A stretch of DNA of 64,000 nt. Origin: an uncultured Muribaculaceae bacterium (GTDB lineage Bacteria; Bacteroidota; Bacteroidia; Bacteroidales; Muribaculaceae). The stretch lies in the NCBI GenBank assembly GCA_947174635.1, contig CAMWJS010000002.1, forward strand, positions 62,001 through 126,000, read 5' to 3'. Position 1 is the stretch's first letter. Every line of letters begins with the position of its first letter. A program made the translations under genes and the position numbers. The notes beneath the pieces are model-generated. The model worked only from the letters and a program-made list of their open reading frames with translations, searched no databases and had not been told where the DNA came from. Positions 51,083 to 60,353 of this stretch are shown piece after piece.

Positions 51083-53434
51083 ATGATAAAAAACCTCGTT
51101 ATAGTAGAGTCTCCCGCAAAGGCAAAGACAATAGAAAAATTTCTCGGCCCCGACTACAAGGTGATGTCGAGCTACGGTCATATCCGTGACCTGAAGAAAA
51201 AGAACTTCAGTATTGATGTCGACAACAATTTTGCGCCGCTCTACGAAATACCGTCCGACAAGTCACAGCTTGTGGCCGAGCTCAAAAAGGCTGCCTCACA
51301 GGCCGAGACCGTATGGCTCGCTTCCGATGAGGACCGCGAGGGAGAGGCTATAGCATGGCATCTTTTCGAGGTGCTCAAACTCGATCCGGAAAAGACCCGC
51401 CGCATCGTGTTTCATGAAATCACCAAAAACGCCATCCTCAACGCTATTGACAATCCGCGCGGCATCGACATCAATCTTGTCGACGCCCAGCAGGCGCGCC
51501 GCGTGCTCGACCGCATCGTGGGCTTCGAGCTGTCGCCCGTGTTGTGGAAGAAAATCAAGCCGGCACTTTCGGCAGGCCGTGTACAGTCGGTGGCCGTGCG
51601 CCTGATAGTGGAACGAGAGAATGAGATAAAGAATTTTGTGCCTGAGCAATACGTGCGCCTCACCGCCGATTTCATGGCCGGTGACAAACGTCTGCGCACC
51701 GAGTTCTCCCACCGTCTTCCCGACCTTGAAACGGCAGAACACTTCCTCAGGGCCTGCGCTGACTCCGACTTCGTGGTCGGTGACATCGCAGTCAAGCCGC
51801 TTAAGAAATCGCCGGCGCCTCCGTTCACTACCTCCACGCTCCAGCAGGAGGCTGCCCGCAAGCTTGGTTTCACCGTGTCGCAGACCATGATGATAGCGCA
51901 GCGACTCTACGAGGCCGGTCACATCACCTATATGCGTACCGACTCGGTCAATCTGTCGTCGCTCGCCATCAGCACCATATCAAAGGAAATCACCGAAAAT
52001 ATCGGAGCCGGCTATCTCAACGTGCGCCATTACCACACCTCGTCGAAAGGCGCCCAGGAGGCACACGAAGCCATCCGTCCCACCTACATCGACCGCCACA
52101 CCATCGACGGCACCGCGCAGGAAAAACGTCTCTACGGACTTATCTGGAAGCGCACCATCGCATCGCAGATGGCCGACGCGCTTCTTGAGAAAACCACTGT
52201 CGACATCGACCGCCGTCCGCGTGCGGGCGCTTCGGAAAACGCATCGGTAGACGGACGTTTCGTCGCTACAGGCGAAGTCATCAAGTTTGACGGCTTCCTG
52301 AAAGTATATATGGAGGGTCGCGATGACGAGGAGTCGGACAGCGAGCAGTCGACGCTTCCGGCAGTCAAGGGGGGCGAACTCCTCACTCCCGGCGACATGA
52401 CGGCGGCCCAGCGCTTCACGTCACAGCCTCTGCGCTACACCGAGGCCTCGCTCGTCAAGAAGATGGAGGAACTCGGCATAGGACGTCCGTCGACCTATGC
52501 GCCGACAATCTCAACCATACAGCAGCGCGAATATGTCGAACGCGGCGACCGTGCAGGCTACCGTCGCGACGTCACCGTGCTCACACTGCGCGACGGCAAA
52601 ATCTCGAGCCGCACTGTCACCGAGACAGCCGGAGCCGAGAAGGGCAAGCTCATACCTACCGACATAGGTATGGTGGTCAACGATTTCCTCACCGAGTATT
52701 TCCCCGATATCCTCGACTATAATTTTACGGCGAAAATAGAACAGAAATTTGACGATATCGCCGAGGGCCAGCTTGTATGGAACGATGAAATAGCAAGCTT
52801 CTACAAGGATTTCCATCCGGTGGTCGACAATGCCATGTCGATGCGTCTCGAACACAAGGTCGGCGAGCGGGTGCTCGGCATCGACCCCGTGTCGGGCAAG
52901 CCGGTAAGCGTCAAGATCGGCCGCTTCGGACCGCTCGTGCAGGTAGGCGAGGGCGACAAGGAGGAGAAGCCACGCTTCGCATCGCTTCTGAAAGGGCAGT
53001 CGGTGCAGACCATCACACTCGAGGACGCGCTCAAACTCTTTGAATTCCCGCGTCTTATCGGTGAATACGAGGGTGCCGACGTCACCGTGGCGGTGGGACG
53101 TTTCGGCCCGTATATCAAGCATGCCGGCGCTTTCACCTCCATTCCGAAAGATATCGCGCCCGAGGAAATCACCATCGACCAGGCCATAGAACTTATCAGC
53201 GAAAAGCGTTCGGAAGCGCTCCGCCGCATTGTCAAGACATTTGACGAAGACCCCGACGTGCAGATTCTCAACGGCCGCTACGGCGTCTATATCGCCTGCA
53301 ACAAAAACAATTACAAGATACCCAAGACTGTGACTGACCCCGCCGCGCTCACTCTTGAGGAATGCCGCGAGATTATCGCCGCACAGGATGCCGCACCCAA
53401 AAAGGCTCCGCGCCGCGCCTCCCGCAAAAAATAA
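51083..53434 (+). CDS. topA: DNA topoisomerase I
   Basis: A 783-residue type IA topoisomerase that relaxes negative supercoils. The Toprim domain starts VIVESPAKAKTI and carries SDEDREGEAI (81-90). The active-site Tyr283 is in HITYMRTDSVNLS, and GIGRPSTYAPTI follows. The C-terminal part (about 600-760) has topoisomerase repeat domains (GRFGPLVQVGEG, GRFGPYIKHAG, NGRYGVYIAC) without four-Cys zinc ribbons, and ends in a basic tail (KKAPRRASRKK). The RluA-like gene begins 18 nt later. Confidence 0.96.
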   Translation: MIKNLVIVESPAKAKTIEKFLGPDYKVMSSYGHIRDLKKKNFSIDVDNNFAPLYEIPSDKSQLVAELKKAASQAETVWLASDEDREGEAIAWHLFEVLKLDPEKTRRIVFHEITKNAILNAIDNPRGIDINLVDAQQARRVLDRIVGFELSPVLWKKIKPALSAGRVQSVAVRLIVERENEIKNFVPEQYVRLTADFMAGDKRLRTEFSHRLPDLETAEHFLRACADSDFVVGDIAVKPLKKSPAPPFTTSTLQQEAARKLGFTVSQTMMIAQRLYEAGHITYMRTDSVNLSSLAISTISKEITENIGAGYLNVRHYHTSSKGAQEAHEAIRPTYIDRHTIDGTAQEKRLYGLIWKRTIASQMADALLEKTTVDIDRRPRAGASENASVDGRFVATGEVIKFDGFLKVYMEGRDDEESDSEQSTLPAVKGGELLTPGDMTAAQRFTSQPLRYTEASLVKKMEELGIGRPSTYAPTISTIQQREYVERGDRAGYRRDVTVLTLRDGKISSRTVTETAGAEKGKLIPTDIGMVVNDFLTEYFPDILDYNFTAKIEQKFDDIAEGQLVWNDEIASFYKDFHPVVDNAMSMRLEHKVGERVLGIDPVSGKPVSVKIGRFGPLVQVGEGDKEEKPRFASLLKGQSVQTITLEDALKLFEFPRLIGEYEGADVTVAVGRFGPYIKHAGAFTSIPKDIAPEEITIDQAIELISEKRSEALRRIVKTFDEDPDVQILNGRYGVYIACNKNNYKIPKTVTDPAALTLEECREIIAAQDAAPKKAPRRASRKK

Positions 53435-53452
53435 GAAATAAAACCACTTCTG

Positions 53453-54373
53453 ATGAAGCCACTTAAAGCAAAACCGGGAGCGGAGCGTCGTCGCTTCACT
53501 CCCGATGTAATCGAGTCATATACCCCCGCTGAGGAGACACGTCTTCTTGAGTTCCTGTTCGCGTCGATGCCGCAGCGCAAGCGCACCACTGTCAAGGAGT
53601 TGCTCCGCCACAATCAGGTGAAGGTCAACGACGAGGTCGTCACCCAGTTTGACATCCCGCTCACCGCCGCCGACACTGTCCATGTCAATCTCACCCGCGA
53701 GTTCCCTCGTTTCTACAACCGCCGCCTCAAGATAGTGCATGAGGATGGTGATATCATCGTTGTCAACAAAGGCTACGGGCTGCTCTCCATGGGCAACGAC
53801 AAGGTGAAGGAGGGCACGGCCTATTCCATCCTCAAAGAGTATGTGAAATGGGTCGACCCCCGACAGAAAATATTCATCGTGCACCGTCTCGACCGCGACA
53901 CATCAGGATTGATGATGTTCGCCAAAAACGTAGAGTCGAAAGAGTCCATGCAGCACAACTGGAACAACATGGTGCTCAACCGCACGTATGTGGCTGTCGT
54001 CGAGGGTAATGTCGAAAACGACGAGGGTGTGATACGCACATACCTTGCCGAGAACTCCAAGTATGAGGTCTACGTGACAGAAAACCCCGAGGAGGGACAG
54101 CTCGCAGTGACGCGTTACAAGGTGCTGCGCCGCAAGAACGGCTACACCCTGATGGAACTTGAACTCGACACAGGCCGCAAGAACCAGATACGCGTGCACA
54201 TGAAGCACATAGGCCACCCGATAGCCGGCGACCGCCGCTACGGAGCGAAATCGAGCCCTATACACCGCCTCGCGCTCCATGCACGTACGCTTCGTTTCGT
54301 GCATCCGATTTCACGCCGGGAAATGAATTTCTCCACTCCCGTGCCGGCATCTTTCCAGAAGATGGTCAACTGA
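53453..54373 (+). CDS. RluA-family pseudouridine synthase
   Basis: A 306-residue RNA-modifying enzyme. An S4-like N-terminal part (about 28-80, LLEFLFASMPQRKRTTVKELL) is followed by the synthase core with IVVNKGYGLLSMG, HRLDRDTSGLMMFAK (catalytic Asp147) and GRKNQIRVHMKHIGHPIAGD. It could be RluC- or RluD-like; the specific uridine cannot be named. It is co-transcribed with topA at 18 nt. Confidence 0.93.
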   Translation: MKPLKAKPGAERRRFTPDVIESYTPAEETRLLEFLFASMPQRKRTTVKELLRHNQVKVNDEVVTQFDIPLTAADTVHVNLTREFPRFYNRRLKIVHEDGDIIVVNKGYGLLSMGNDKVKEGTAYSILKEYVKWVDPRQKIFIVHRLDRDTSGLMMFAKNVESKESMQHNWNNMVLNRTYVAVVEGNVENDEGVIRTYLAENSKYEVYVTENPEEGQLAVTRYKVLRRKNGYTLMELELDTGRKNQIRVHMKHIGHPIAGDRRYGAKSSPIHRLALHARTLRFVHPISRREMNFSTPVPASFQKMVN

Positions 54374-54414
54374 CACGAATACCCGACAACACACTAATCT
54401 CATAATTTGAACCG

Positions 54415-56094
54415 ATGAAAACATTACACATTCTTGCAGCCGCTGCAATAGCTGTCGGCATTGCCTCCTGCTCAGGACGGCCTGAAATCAGTTACATGCC
54501 AGCCGTTGCCGAAGGCGACCAAAACTGGGGACTTATCGATGCCGGAGGCGAGTTCCTTTTCACCGACGAGTTCGAAAACCGTCCGTCGGCTGTTGTCAAC
54601 GGATATTTCTTTGTCGAAGAGGGCGATGGCTATTCTGTTTACAAAGCCGAAAAGTCTCCGCGTCCGGTGGGTGACCTTACCGGTCTGAAAGACTGCGGTC
54701 TTTTCAACGAGGGTGTGATGCCTGTGGTGCATCCCGGAGAACATATCACGTTTGTCGACGGCAAGGGTAACGTGAAATTCACTCTTGATGATGTCGACGG
54801 CGTTTCAGTTGATGCTGCCGCCAATATGTTTGTCAACGGTCGCTGCGCATTCCGCACTTCCGATGATAAATGGGGTGCTGTCGACGCTCAGGGCAACGTT
54901 GTCATCGAGCCGAAATATGAATATAATATGATTTTTGTTTCCGATGAGGCTCTCGTAAAAGATATTAATTCCGGCAAATGGGTCATAATCGACCGCAACG
55001 GAAATGAAATAGCCGAAATCAAGAAAGATGTAAAGGCGTCAGGTTTTTTTATCGACGGTTACACCTGTGTGCAGATTGAAGACGACGATGATGATTCCCG
55101 ATATGCCATGGTGGATACGAAGGGTGAGCTGACGATGCTTCCGCGCTCGGTGCGTGAAGTCTATGTCTGGAATGACCGGTATGTAGTGTTTGCCAACAGT
55201 GACTATAAGGCCGGTGTCATGACATTTGACGGCGAGACAAAAGTGCGTGCCAAGTATGACGGAATTGAATTGCTTGCCAATGGGAAATTTCTCGCGGAGC
55301 GTGACGGCAAGGTAATGTATGTCAATGTCAACGGAGATGTTGAAAGACTCCGTGACAAAACGGAGCCCGCGCTCAGATATACCTATGCTTTGAGCAAAAT
55401 CTTCGATTTCAAGTTCGAACTTATCACAGGCGACAGTGATGGCGACGAATATGAAATGTGTGACTATTCAGGCGAGACGCATGGCGATGATATGGAGAGA
55501 TACAAAGGACGTGTGCATCTGAATATGGTCTATTCCGATTATTACGATTATGAGGCTGTCACACGCAATCTGCTCAGCCTGTTTGACGCCAATGGTCTGA
55601 GCGCATATCCGTTCGGATCACTGATGAGCCGTTATGTCGATTCGTCGCGTTCTACCGAATGGTATCGCGGCGACCGTTCGCTCAGTGTCGATATGAGTAC
55701 TGACTTCCGGTATTTTTATGTGTCATCGCTCACACTGGGCTCTGACCGCAATATCGTGTATGATTCCACTCCCTATGCATCATATTACACCTGGAGCTTC
55801 AATCCCGAATCGCGTGTCGACTCCTTCACTCTTGCATTGAAATTCTATTCCGGCAAATACCGCGAAGACCTGCCCGAGCGTCTGGCGGCCGCCCTAAGCT
55901 CGAAATATGGCGTTAGTTTTGGCGGCGACAACAGTGTGACCGGCAACGGCTACGATACAATTACTGTCAGGATAACCGGCAGCGGCTGGGGACTTGCGCC
56001 CGCGTCGCAGGATTTCGAGGCCGTTGACTCCGCCGCTGTAGACACATGTTTCGTTGAAGATGTAGCATGGGCCGCTGACTCTTGTGCCATGTAA
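54415..56094 (+). CDS. WG-repeat lipoprotein
   Basis: A 559-residue lipoprotein (lipobox IASC, Cys about 19). The N-terminal two-thirds holds degenerate WG beta repeats: NWGLIDAGGEFLF, KWGAVDAQGNVVIEPKYEY and KWVIIDRNGNEIAEI, each about 40-60 residues apart. The last 200 residues form a different alpha/beta region, rich in Tyr/Asp with two clusters of charged residues. It shows no catalytic motif. A ligand- or cell-wall-binding role is typical of the fold but unproven. It lies 41 nt after the RluA-like gene and 39 nt before the GT39 gene, so possibly in one transcript. Confidence 0.75.
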   Translation: MKTLHILAAAAIAVGIASCSGRPEISYMPAVAEGDQNWGLIDAGGEFLFTDEFENRPSAVVNGYFFVEEGDGYSVYKAEKSPRPVGDLTGLKDCGLFNEGVMPVVHPGEHITFVDGKGNVKFTLDDVDGVSVDAAANMFVNGRCAFRTSDDKWGAVDAQGNVVIEPKYEYNMIFVSDEALVKDINSGKWVIIDRNGNEIAEIKKDVKASGFFIDGYTCVQIEDDDDDSRYAMVDTKGELTMLPRSVREVYVWNDRYVVFANSDYKAGVMTFDGETKVRAKYDGIELLANGKFLAERDGKVMYVNVNGDVERLRDKTEPALRYTYALSKIFDFKFELITGDSDGDEYEMCDYSGETHGDDMERYKGRVHLNMVYSDYYDYEAVTRNLLSLFDANGLSAYPFGSLMSRYVDSSRSTEWYRGDRSLSVDMSTDFRYFYVSSLTLGSDRNIVYDSTPYASYYTWSFNPESRVDSFTLALKFYSGKYREDLPERLAAALSSKYGVSFGGDNSVTGNGYDTITVRITGSGWGLAPASQDFEAVDSAAVDTCFVEDVAWAADSCAM

Positions 56095-56133
56095 GACTGA
56101 ATGTCGGTCAAATAATATAATTATTGATATCTG

Positions 56134-57849
56134 ATGAACGAACGTCTGCGGATATGGCTGATGGCTGCGGTTGTGACTATAACATTTTTTATCAACAACC
56201 GCACGTTGCAACCCGACATCATGGAGTCGCGCAACCTTGTGACGGCGCGCGAGATGGTGGAGACGGGCCAATGGCTCGTGCCGACCATGAACGGCGAGCT
56301 GCGTCTTGAGAAACCGCCGTTGCCCACCTGGGTGTCGGCCGTGGTCGAGAGCATAAGTCCCGACGACATCGCGGCGCAGCGTGCCGTGGCATCGCTTTTC
56401 GGCGTCATGCTGGTGGTGTTCTTCTACCTGCTGTGCCGCGATATCTTCAAGGTCGACCCGGTCATTGCTGTCATATTGCTGTGCACCTGCTACCAGTTCA
56501 TGCTGATGGCGCGCACCGTGTCGTGGGATATCTACACCCACGGTTTCATGCTTGGCGCGATATATTTCATGGCGATGGCTGTCAGGGAGCGTGGCCGTCA
56601 GTTGGGACGTTTCTGTCTTGCCGGCGTTTTTGCCGGACTGTCGGTGATGAGCAAAGGCCCGGTGTCGCTGTTCGCCCTGTTTCTGCCCTTTGTCATGGCA
56701 TGGGGACTGTTCGGACGTCAGTCAATGCGCGGCAAATGGGGCTCAGTCGGTGTGATGGCGCTTGTCACCATAGTGGCAGGCTGCTGGTGGTATGCATATA
56801 TCCATATATTTCATGCCGATGAATGGCAGGCCGTCATGGCTAAGGAGACAGGCTCGTGGCTCAACCGCAATGTGCGTCCGTGGCATTATTACTGGAAATT
56901 TTTCCTTGAGGCGGGAGTGTGGGCGCTGCTGCTCGTGACCGCCACAATAATGGTGCTCCGCCGTGGATTTCGCGGCGACAGGAGCCGTTTGGTGTCTGTC
57001 ATGTGGATGCTGTTCTGCCTGCTGCTGCTTTCATGCATGCCTGAGAAAAAAACGCGCTATCTGCTGCCGCTGCTCATTCCTGCTGCGGTGGTGATGGCTC
57101 AGGCCGTAGGTATGTGGTGCGCGTCGTTCGCCGCACGCAACAGTGCCGATCTGTCGCTTTACCGGCACAACGGCGGAGATGAGCCGGCGTGGCCTTTCTG
57201 CCTCAATGCCGGATTGCTTGCGACGGTGTGTCTCGCCATACCCGTGATATCGTTTCTGCTGGCCTTCCGCAAGGATGTCATGACGCTGCCCGCATGGTGC
57301 GCGGTGGCAATTGTTTCGCTTGGCGCGGCGTGGCTTCTGGTGCGCGCGGCAATCAGGCTGCGTCCGCTGACGATGGTATATACTGTCGGCGGCTATTACT
57401 CGCTGCTTGTGCTGTTTGCGTTTCCTGTTGTCGGCAGCTTCATCAACGGCACGACGATGCAGACTATAACCGCCGCGGTCAACACGCCGCAGATGAAGCA
57501 ATATCCGCTCTATTCGCCCGAAGGGGAGGAGTTGCGCATCGAGATGGTCTATCAGGCGCGCCGCAATATACGTCCGCTCGCTCTCGACTCGGCCGATGAG
57601 GTGATGTCGCGGCTGCCTATGATACTGATGACGCATGAATATGCCGGCGAACGTCTGCCTGCAGAGGTTCTTAACCGGGTCGACACTGTGGCGCTCGGCG
57701 AGTTTGACTGCAACAAGCGTCCGAAAGGCACACGCAGACATTCCCCTCTGTTTGTCTACAGACTGACTCTATTAAAGCACGCGACGGAGCGTGCCGACTC
57801 TATAACCAATCTTACCGATAATGTTTCTGCAACCCAACAAAACAGGTGA
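56134..57849 (+). CDS. ArnT-like family 39 glycosyltransferase
   Basis: A 571-residue integral membrane enzyme of the GT-C fold. The first periplasmic loop has PDIMESRNLVTAREMVETGQW and LRLEKPPLPTW, the ArnT/GT39 pattern for transfer from polyprenyl-phosphate sugars. About 12 membrane helices follow, with a loop HYYWKFFLEAG and a periplasmic C-terminal part. The last 29 nt overlap the GT2 gene, which likely makes the lipid-linked donor. The product is probably a sugar or aminosugar on lipid A or another envelope glycan. Confidence 0.88.
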   Translation: MNERLRIWLMAAVVTITFFINNRTLQPDIMESRNLVTAREMVETGQWLVPTMNGELRLEKPPLPTWVSAVVESISPDDIAAQRAVASLFGVMLVVFFYLLCRDIFKVDPVIAVILLCTCYQFMLMARTVSWDIYTHGFMLGAIYFMAMAVRERGRQLGRFCLAGVFAGLSVMSKGPVSLFALFLPFVMAWGLFGRQSMRGKWGSVGVMALVTIVAGCWWYAYIHIFHADEWQAVMAKETGSWLNRNVRPWHYYWKFFLEAGVWALLLVTATIMVLRRGFRGDRSRLVSVMWMLFCLLLLSCMPEKKTRYLLPLLIPAAVVMAQAVGMWCASFAARNSADLSLYRHNGGDEPAWPFCLNAGLLATVCLAIPVISFLLAFRKDVMTLPAWCAVAIVSLGAAWLLVRAAIRLRPLTMVYTVGGYYSLLVLFAFPVVGSFINGTTMQTITAAVNTPQMKQYPLYSPEGEELRIEMVYQARRNIRPLALDSADEVMSRLPMILMTHEYAGERLPAEVLNRVDTVALGEFDCNKRPKGTRRHSPLFVYRLTLLKHATERADSITNLTDNVSATQQNR

Positions 57850-58561
57850 TTACGATTTTACGATAATCGTACCCGTATATAACGAGGAGGACAACATGGC
57901 GGCCGTCGAAAAGCGTCTGGCCGACTATCTTCCGACAGCTTCACGACGCGCATGCGTGCTGTTTGTCAACGACTGCTCGACCGACAATTCGCTCGCGCTG
58001 ATAAAGGATATCTGTGCGCGCAACGACCATTTCTATTACATATCGTTTGTGCGCAACGGCGGACTGTCGGCGGCTCTCAAGGCTGGTATCGACTATGCCT
58101 GGTCGCCGCTGGTCGGTTATATCGACTCCGACCTGCAGACCGCTCCGGAGGATTTCAATCTGCTGCTGGAACGTGCCGATGAGGCTGAACTCGTCACCGG
58201 CATACGTGCCGACCGAAAGGATTCCGGTTTCAAGAAACTCCAGTCGAAGATAGCCAACGGTTTCCGCCGCTCCATGACCAACGACGGCGTGGCCGACACC
58301 GGCTGTCCGCTTAAGGTGATGCACACCGACTATGCCAAGCGTGTGCCCTTCTTCACCGGAATGCACCGTTTCCTCCCTGCGCTGATAAAGCTGCAGAACG
58401 GGCGCGTCATCCAGATGCCGGTGCGTCATTTCCCGCGTGTGGCCGGCAAGTCGAAGTATCATCTGTGGAACCGTCTGGCCGGTCCGTTCAAGGATTGTTT
58501 CGCCTACCGCTGGATGCGCAAGCGCTACATCAACTACGACATCGACGGCGCCAACCTGTAA
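57821..58561 (+). CDS. Family 2 glycosyltransferase (ArnC/DPMS-like)
   Basis: A 246-residue GT-A enzyme that probably loads a sugar onto undecaprenyl phosphate. TIIVPVYNEEDNM opens the nucleotide-sugar site. LFVNDCSTDNSL and YIDSDLQTAPEDF supply the DxD metal-site residues, and DTGCPLKVMH, HRFLPAL and PRVAGKSKY follow. Unlike ArnC and DPMS it has no C-terminal membrane helices, which suggests it works together with the neighbouring GT39 protein. The start lies inside the GT39 gene (29-nt overlap). Confidence 0.9.
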   Translation: MFLQPNKTGDYDFTIIVPVYNEEDNMAAVEKRLADYLPTASRRACVLFVNDCSTDNSLALIKDICARNDHFYYISFVRNGGLSAALKAGIDYAWSPLVGYIDSDLQTAPEDFNLLLERADEAELVTGIRADRKDSGFKKLQSKIANGFRRSMTNDGVADTGCPLKVMHTDYAKRVPFFTGMHRFLPALIKLQNGRVIQMPVRHFPRVAGKSKYHLWNRLAGPFKDCFAYRWMRKRYINYDIDGANL

Positions 58562-58573
58562 CAGATGGAGGCG

Positions 58574-58685
58574 TTTTTCCGCGGTTGAAAACCGCGGCTA
58601 CTAAGCGCAGCATCCTGACAATCAGTAGCGTAGTAGCCGCGGTTTTTAACCGCGGAAAGATAAGAATGAGTTTTGCAACACCCTC
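58574..58685. repeat. Palindromic repeat of the CCGCGG family with TTTTGCAACA end
   Basis: Arms at 58574-58603 and 58631-58658 (TAGTAGCCGCGGTTTTTAAC and its complement-like partner) are followed by GAGTTTTGCAACACCCTC (58668-58685). That end matches the inverted ends of the 20-kb element and resembles the left flank of the 32.6-kb copy. It fills the GT2-truA spacer. Confidence 0.88.
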
Positions 58686-58708
58686 GTCCCTGATTTAAAA
58701 TATTTCAA

Positions 58709-59515
58709 TTGAAACGATATTTTATAAAACTGAGTTATGACGGAGCGGCTTATCATGGCTGGCAGGTGCAGCCGGGAGCCGTGACGGTGCAGCAGTGCAT
58801 CGAGGAGGCGCTGGGCAAAGTGCTGAGGCGCCCTACGCCTATCGTGGGAGCCGGACGCACGGATGCCGGAGTCAACGCGCGGCTGATGGTGGCGCATGCC
58901 GATATGCCCGAAGAGCTTGTCGAACGGGACAAAGCGAAGTTTATACGTTCGCTCAATTCGTTGACGGCCCGCGACATCGCCATCCATGACATTGTCGAGG
59001 TGGCTCCGGACGCGCATGCCCGTTTTGATGCGCGCCGCCGCACCTACCGCTACTTCGTGCACCACGGATGCGACCCGTTTCTGCGCCACTATTCGCTGAA
59101 TATCGCGCCGCTTGACTACACGGCCATGAACGAGGCGGCTGCTTTGCTGATTGAAGTGGAGGATTTCACTTCCTTTGCCAAGCTGCATGCCGACACCCGT
59201 ACCAATATATGCAGTGTCGATACTGCACGGTGGATGAAAGTGCCGACGGCACTGCACGCGGCAGCCGGAATGACCTCCTGCGACGGCATTATCGCTTCGG
59301 GAACGGGAGAGCCCGGATGCCAGTATTACTTTGAAATCAGCGCCGACCGCTTCCTTCGCAACATGGTCCGCGCCGTTGTCGGCACACTCGTAGAGGTAGG
59401 CCGCGGCAAAATGTCGATAGATCAGTTCCGCGACGTCATAGCGCGCCGCGACCGTTGCGAGGCCGGCACATCAATGCCCGGCAACGCCCTATTCCTCTGG
59501 AACGTGGAATACTGA
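58709..59515 (+). CDS. truA: tRNA pseudouridine(38-40) synthase
   Basis: A 268-residue homodimeric enzyme for the anticodon arm. KLSYDGAAYHGWQVQPG at the N-terminus, the catalytic Asp52 in GAGRTDAGVNA, FDARRRTYRYFV and RNMVRAVVGTLVEVGRGK are TruA signatures. It lies between two envelope-glycolipid genes, and a hairpin terminator follows it. Confidence 0.95.
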   Translation: MKRYFIKLSYDGAAYHGWQVQPGAVTVQQCIEEALGKVLRRPTPIVGAGRTDAGVNARLMVAHADMPEELVERDKAKFIRSLNSLTARDIAIHDIVEVAPDAHARFDARRRTYRYFVHHGCDPFLRHYSLNIAPLDYTAMNEAAALLIEVEDFTSFAKLHADTRTNICSVDTARWMKVPTALHAAAGMTSCDGIIASGTGEPGCQYYFEISADRFLRNMVRAVVGTLVEVGRGKMSIDQFRDVIARRDRCEAGTSMPGNALFLWNVEY

Positions 59516-59550
59516 CACAGCCCATTACAAATATTGAAACAGAGTAAACG

Positions 59551-59588
59551 CGGCTCAATGCTCATTATGAAATAGCATTGAGCCGTTT
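59551..59588 (+). terminator. Terminator of truA
   Basis: A perfect 12-bp stem (CGGCTCAATGCT with AGCATTGAGCCG, 11-nt loop) is followed by TTTTCC. It lies 36 nt after the stop and faces the converging LAB_N gene. Confidence 0.75.
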
Positions 59589-59616
59589 TCCTGCCCATGT
59601 GGTGCAAATCAAGTTG

Positions 59617-60225
59617 TTATGGCCGGCGGTACCAGAGCATGAGGTTGCGGGTGTAGGCTATTAGGCCTACGCTTTGGCCGAGGATGAGGACGGGGTCGTG
59701 GCGGAAGATGGCGTAGCTTACTATTATCAGGCTGCCTGTGAGGGATATTATCCAGAAGCCTCCGGGGAGTTCCGATTCGCCGCGGCGGCGCGAGTAGAGC
59801 CATTGGTAGATAAAGCGGAAGGTGAATATTACCTGGCCGGCAGAACCGTAGATGACCATCCACAGCGGAATGTCGTCATTGCCGAAGAAGCGGTCGACGG
59901 CGGCATGCGCGTCGTGTGCCACGGGTATTATCAACGCTAATGGCAGCAGGAGGATGACGGCTCGCAGCAGTGCGGGCACTTTATGCCATACCCCCTTGAT
60001 GCTGAGGTTCCAGATGTAGATGTAATAGGCGATGACCTGTCCCATGACTATGGCGAAATCGTCGCGCAGCCAGCCGTAGAAGCACAGCATGCATGAGGCT
60101 ATGAGCGACAGCACCCAAAAAAGGGTGGGAGAGAGCACACGGCGCGCTCTCTCCGACATTATCCATTGCACCAGTACGCGTGCTGAAAACAGCGCCTGTG
60201 CCAGAAATCCTACTACGAATACCAC
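59617..60225 (-). CDS. Duplicated LAB_N membrane protein
   Basis: A 202-residue membrane protein made of two LAB_N units, the module named from the N-terminus of lipid-A-disaccharide synthase. The first (residues 1-75) has GFLAQALFSARVLVQWI and YYIYIWNLS. The second (120-200) has GSAGQVIFTFRFIYQWLYS and ends IAYTRNLMLWYRR. Each unit has about three short helices (Q-x2-F-x3-R-x2-Y/VQW is the shared core). Related PQ-loop-like proteins occur beside GT2/GT39 pairs, so a lipid-sugar flippase or lipid A function is inferred. No catalytic residues are evident. It is 128 nt from the speA gene. Confidence 0.78.
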   Translation of the reverse strand: MVFVVGFLAQALFSARVLVQWIMSERARRVLSPTLFWVLSLIASCMLCFYGWLRDDFAIVMGQVIAYYIYIWNLSIKGVWHKVPALLRAVILLLPLALIIPVAHDAHAAVDRFFGNDDIPLWMVIYGSAGQVIFTFRFIYQWLYSRRRGESELPGGFWIISLTGSLIIVSYAIFRHDPVLILGQSVGLIAYTRNLMLWYRRP

Positions 60226-60262
60226 GTTTTACGGTTTTTTGTGATGCGAATATTATCCGTGT

Positions 60263-60339
60263 ATCCAATTCAGTAGCCGCGGTTTTTAACCGCGGAAACG
60301 CCAATTCCGCGGTTAAAAACCGCGGCTACTGAATTGGAT
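60263..60339. repeat. 77-bp perfect palindrome of the CCGCGG family
   Basis: Perfect 35-bp arms (60263-60297 and 60305-60339) with a 7-nt loop. The arm core is GTAGCCGCGGTTTTTAACCG, shared with the copies at 32.6 and 58.6 kb. It sits in the 128-nt spacer between the LAB_N start and the speA stop and could act as an RNA hairpin downstream of speA. No TTGCAAAAC boundary is present here. Confidence 0.92.
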
Positions 60340-60353
60340 GTAGTAAACTTTAG

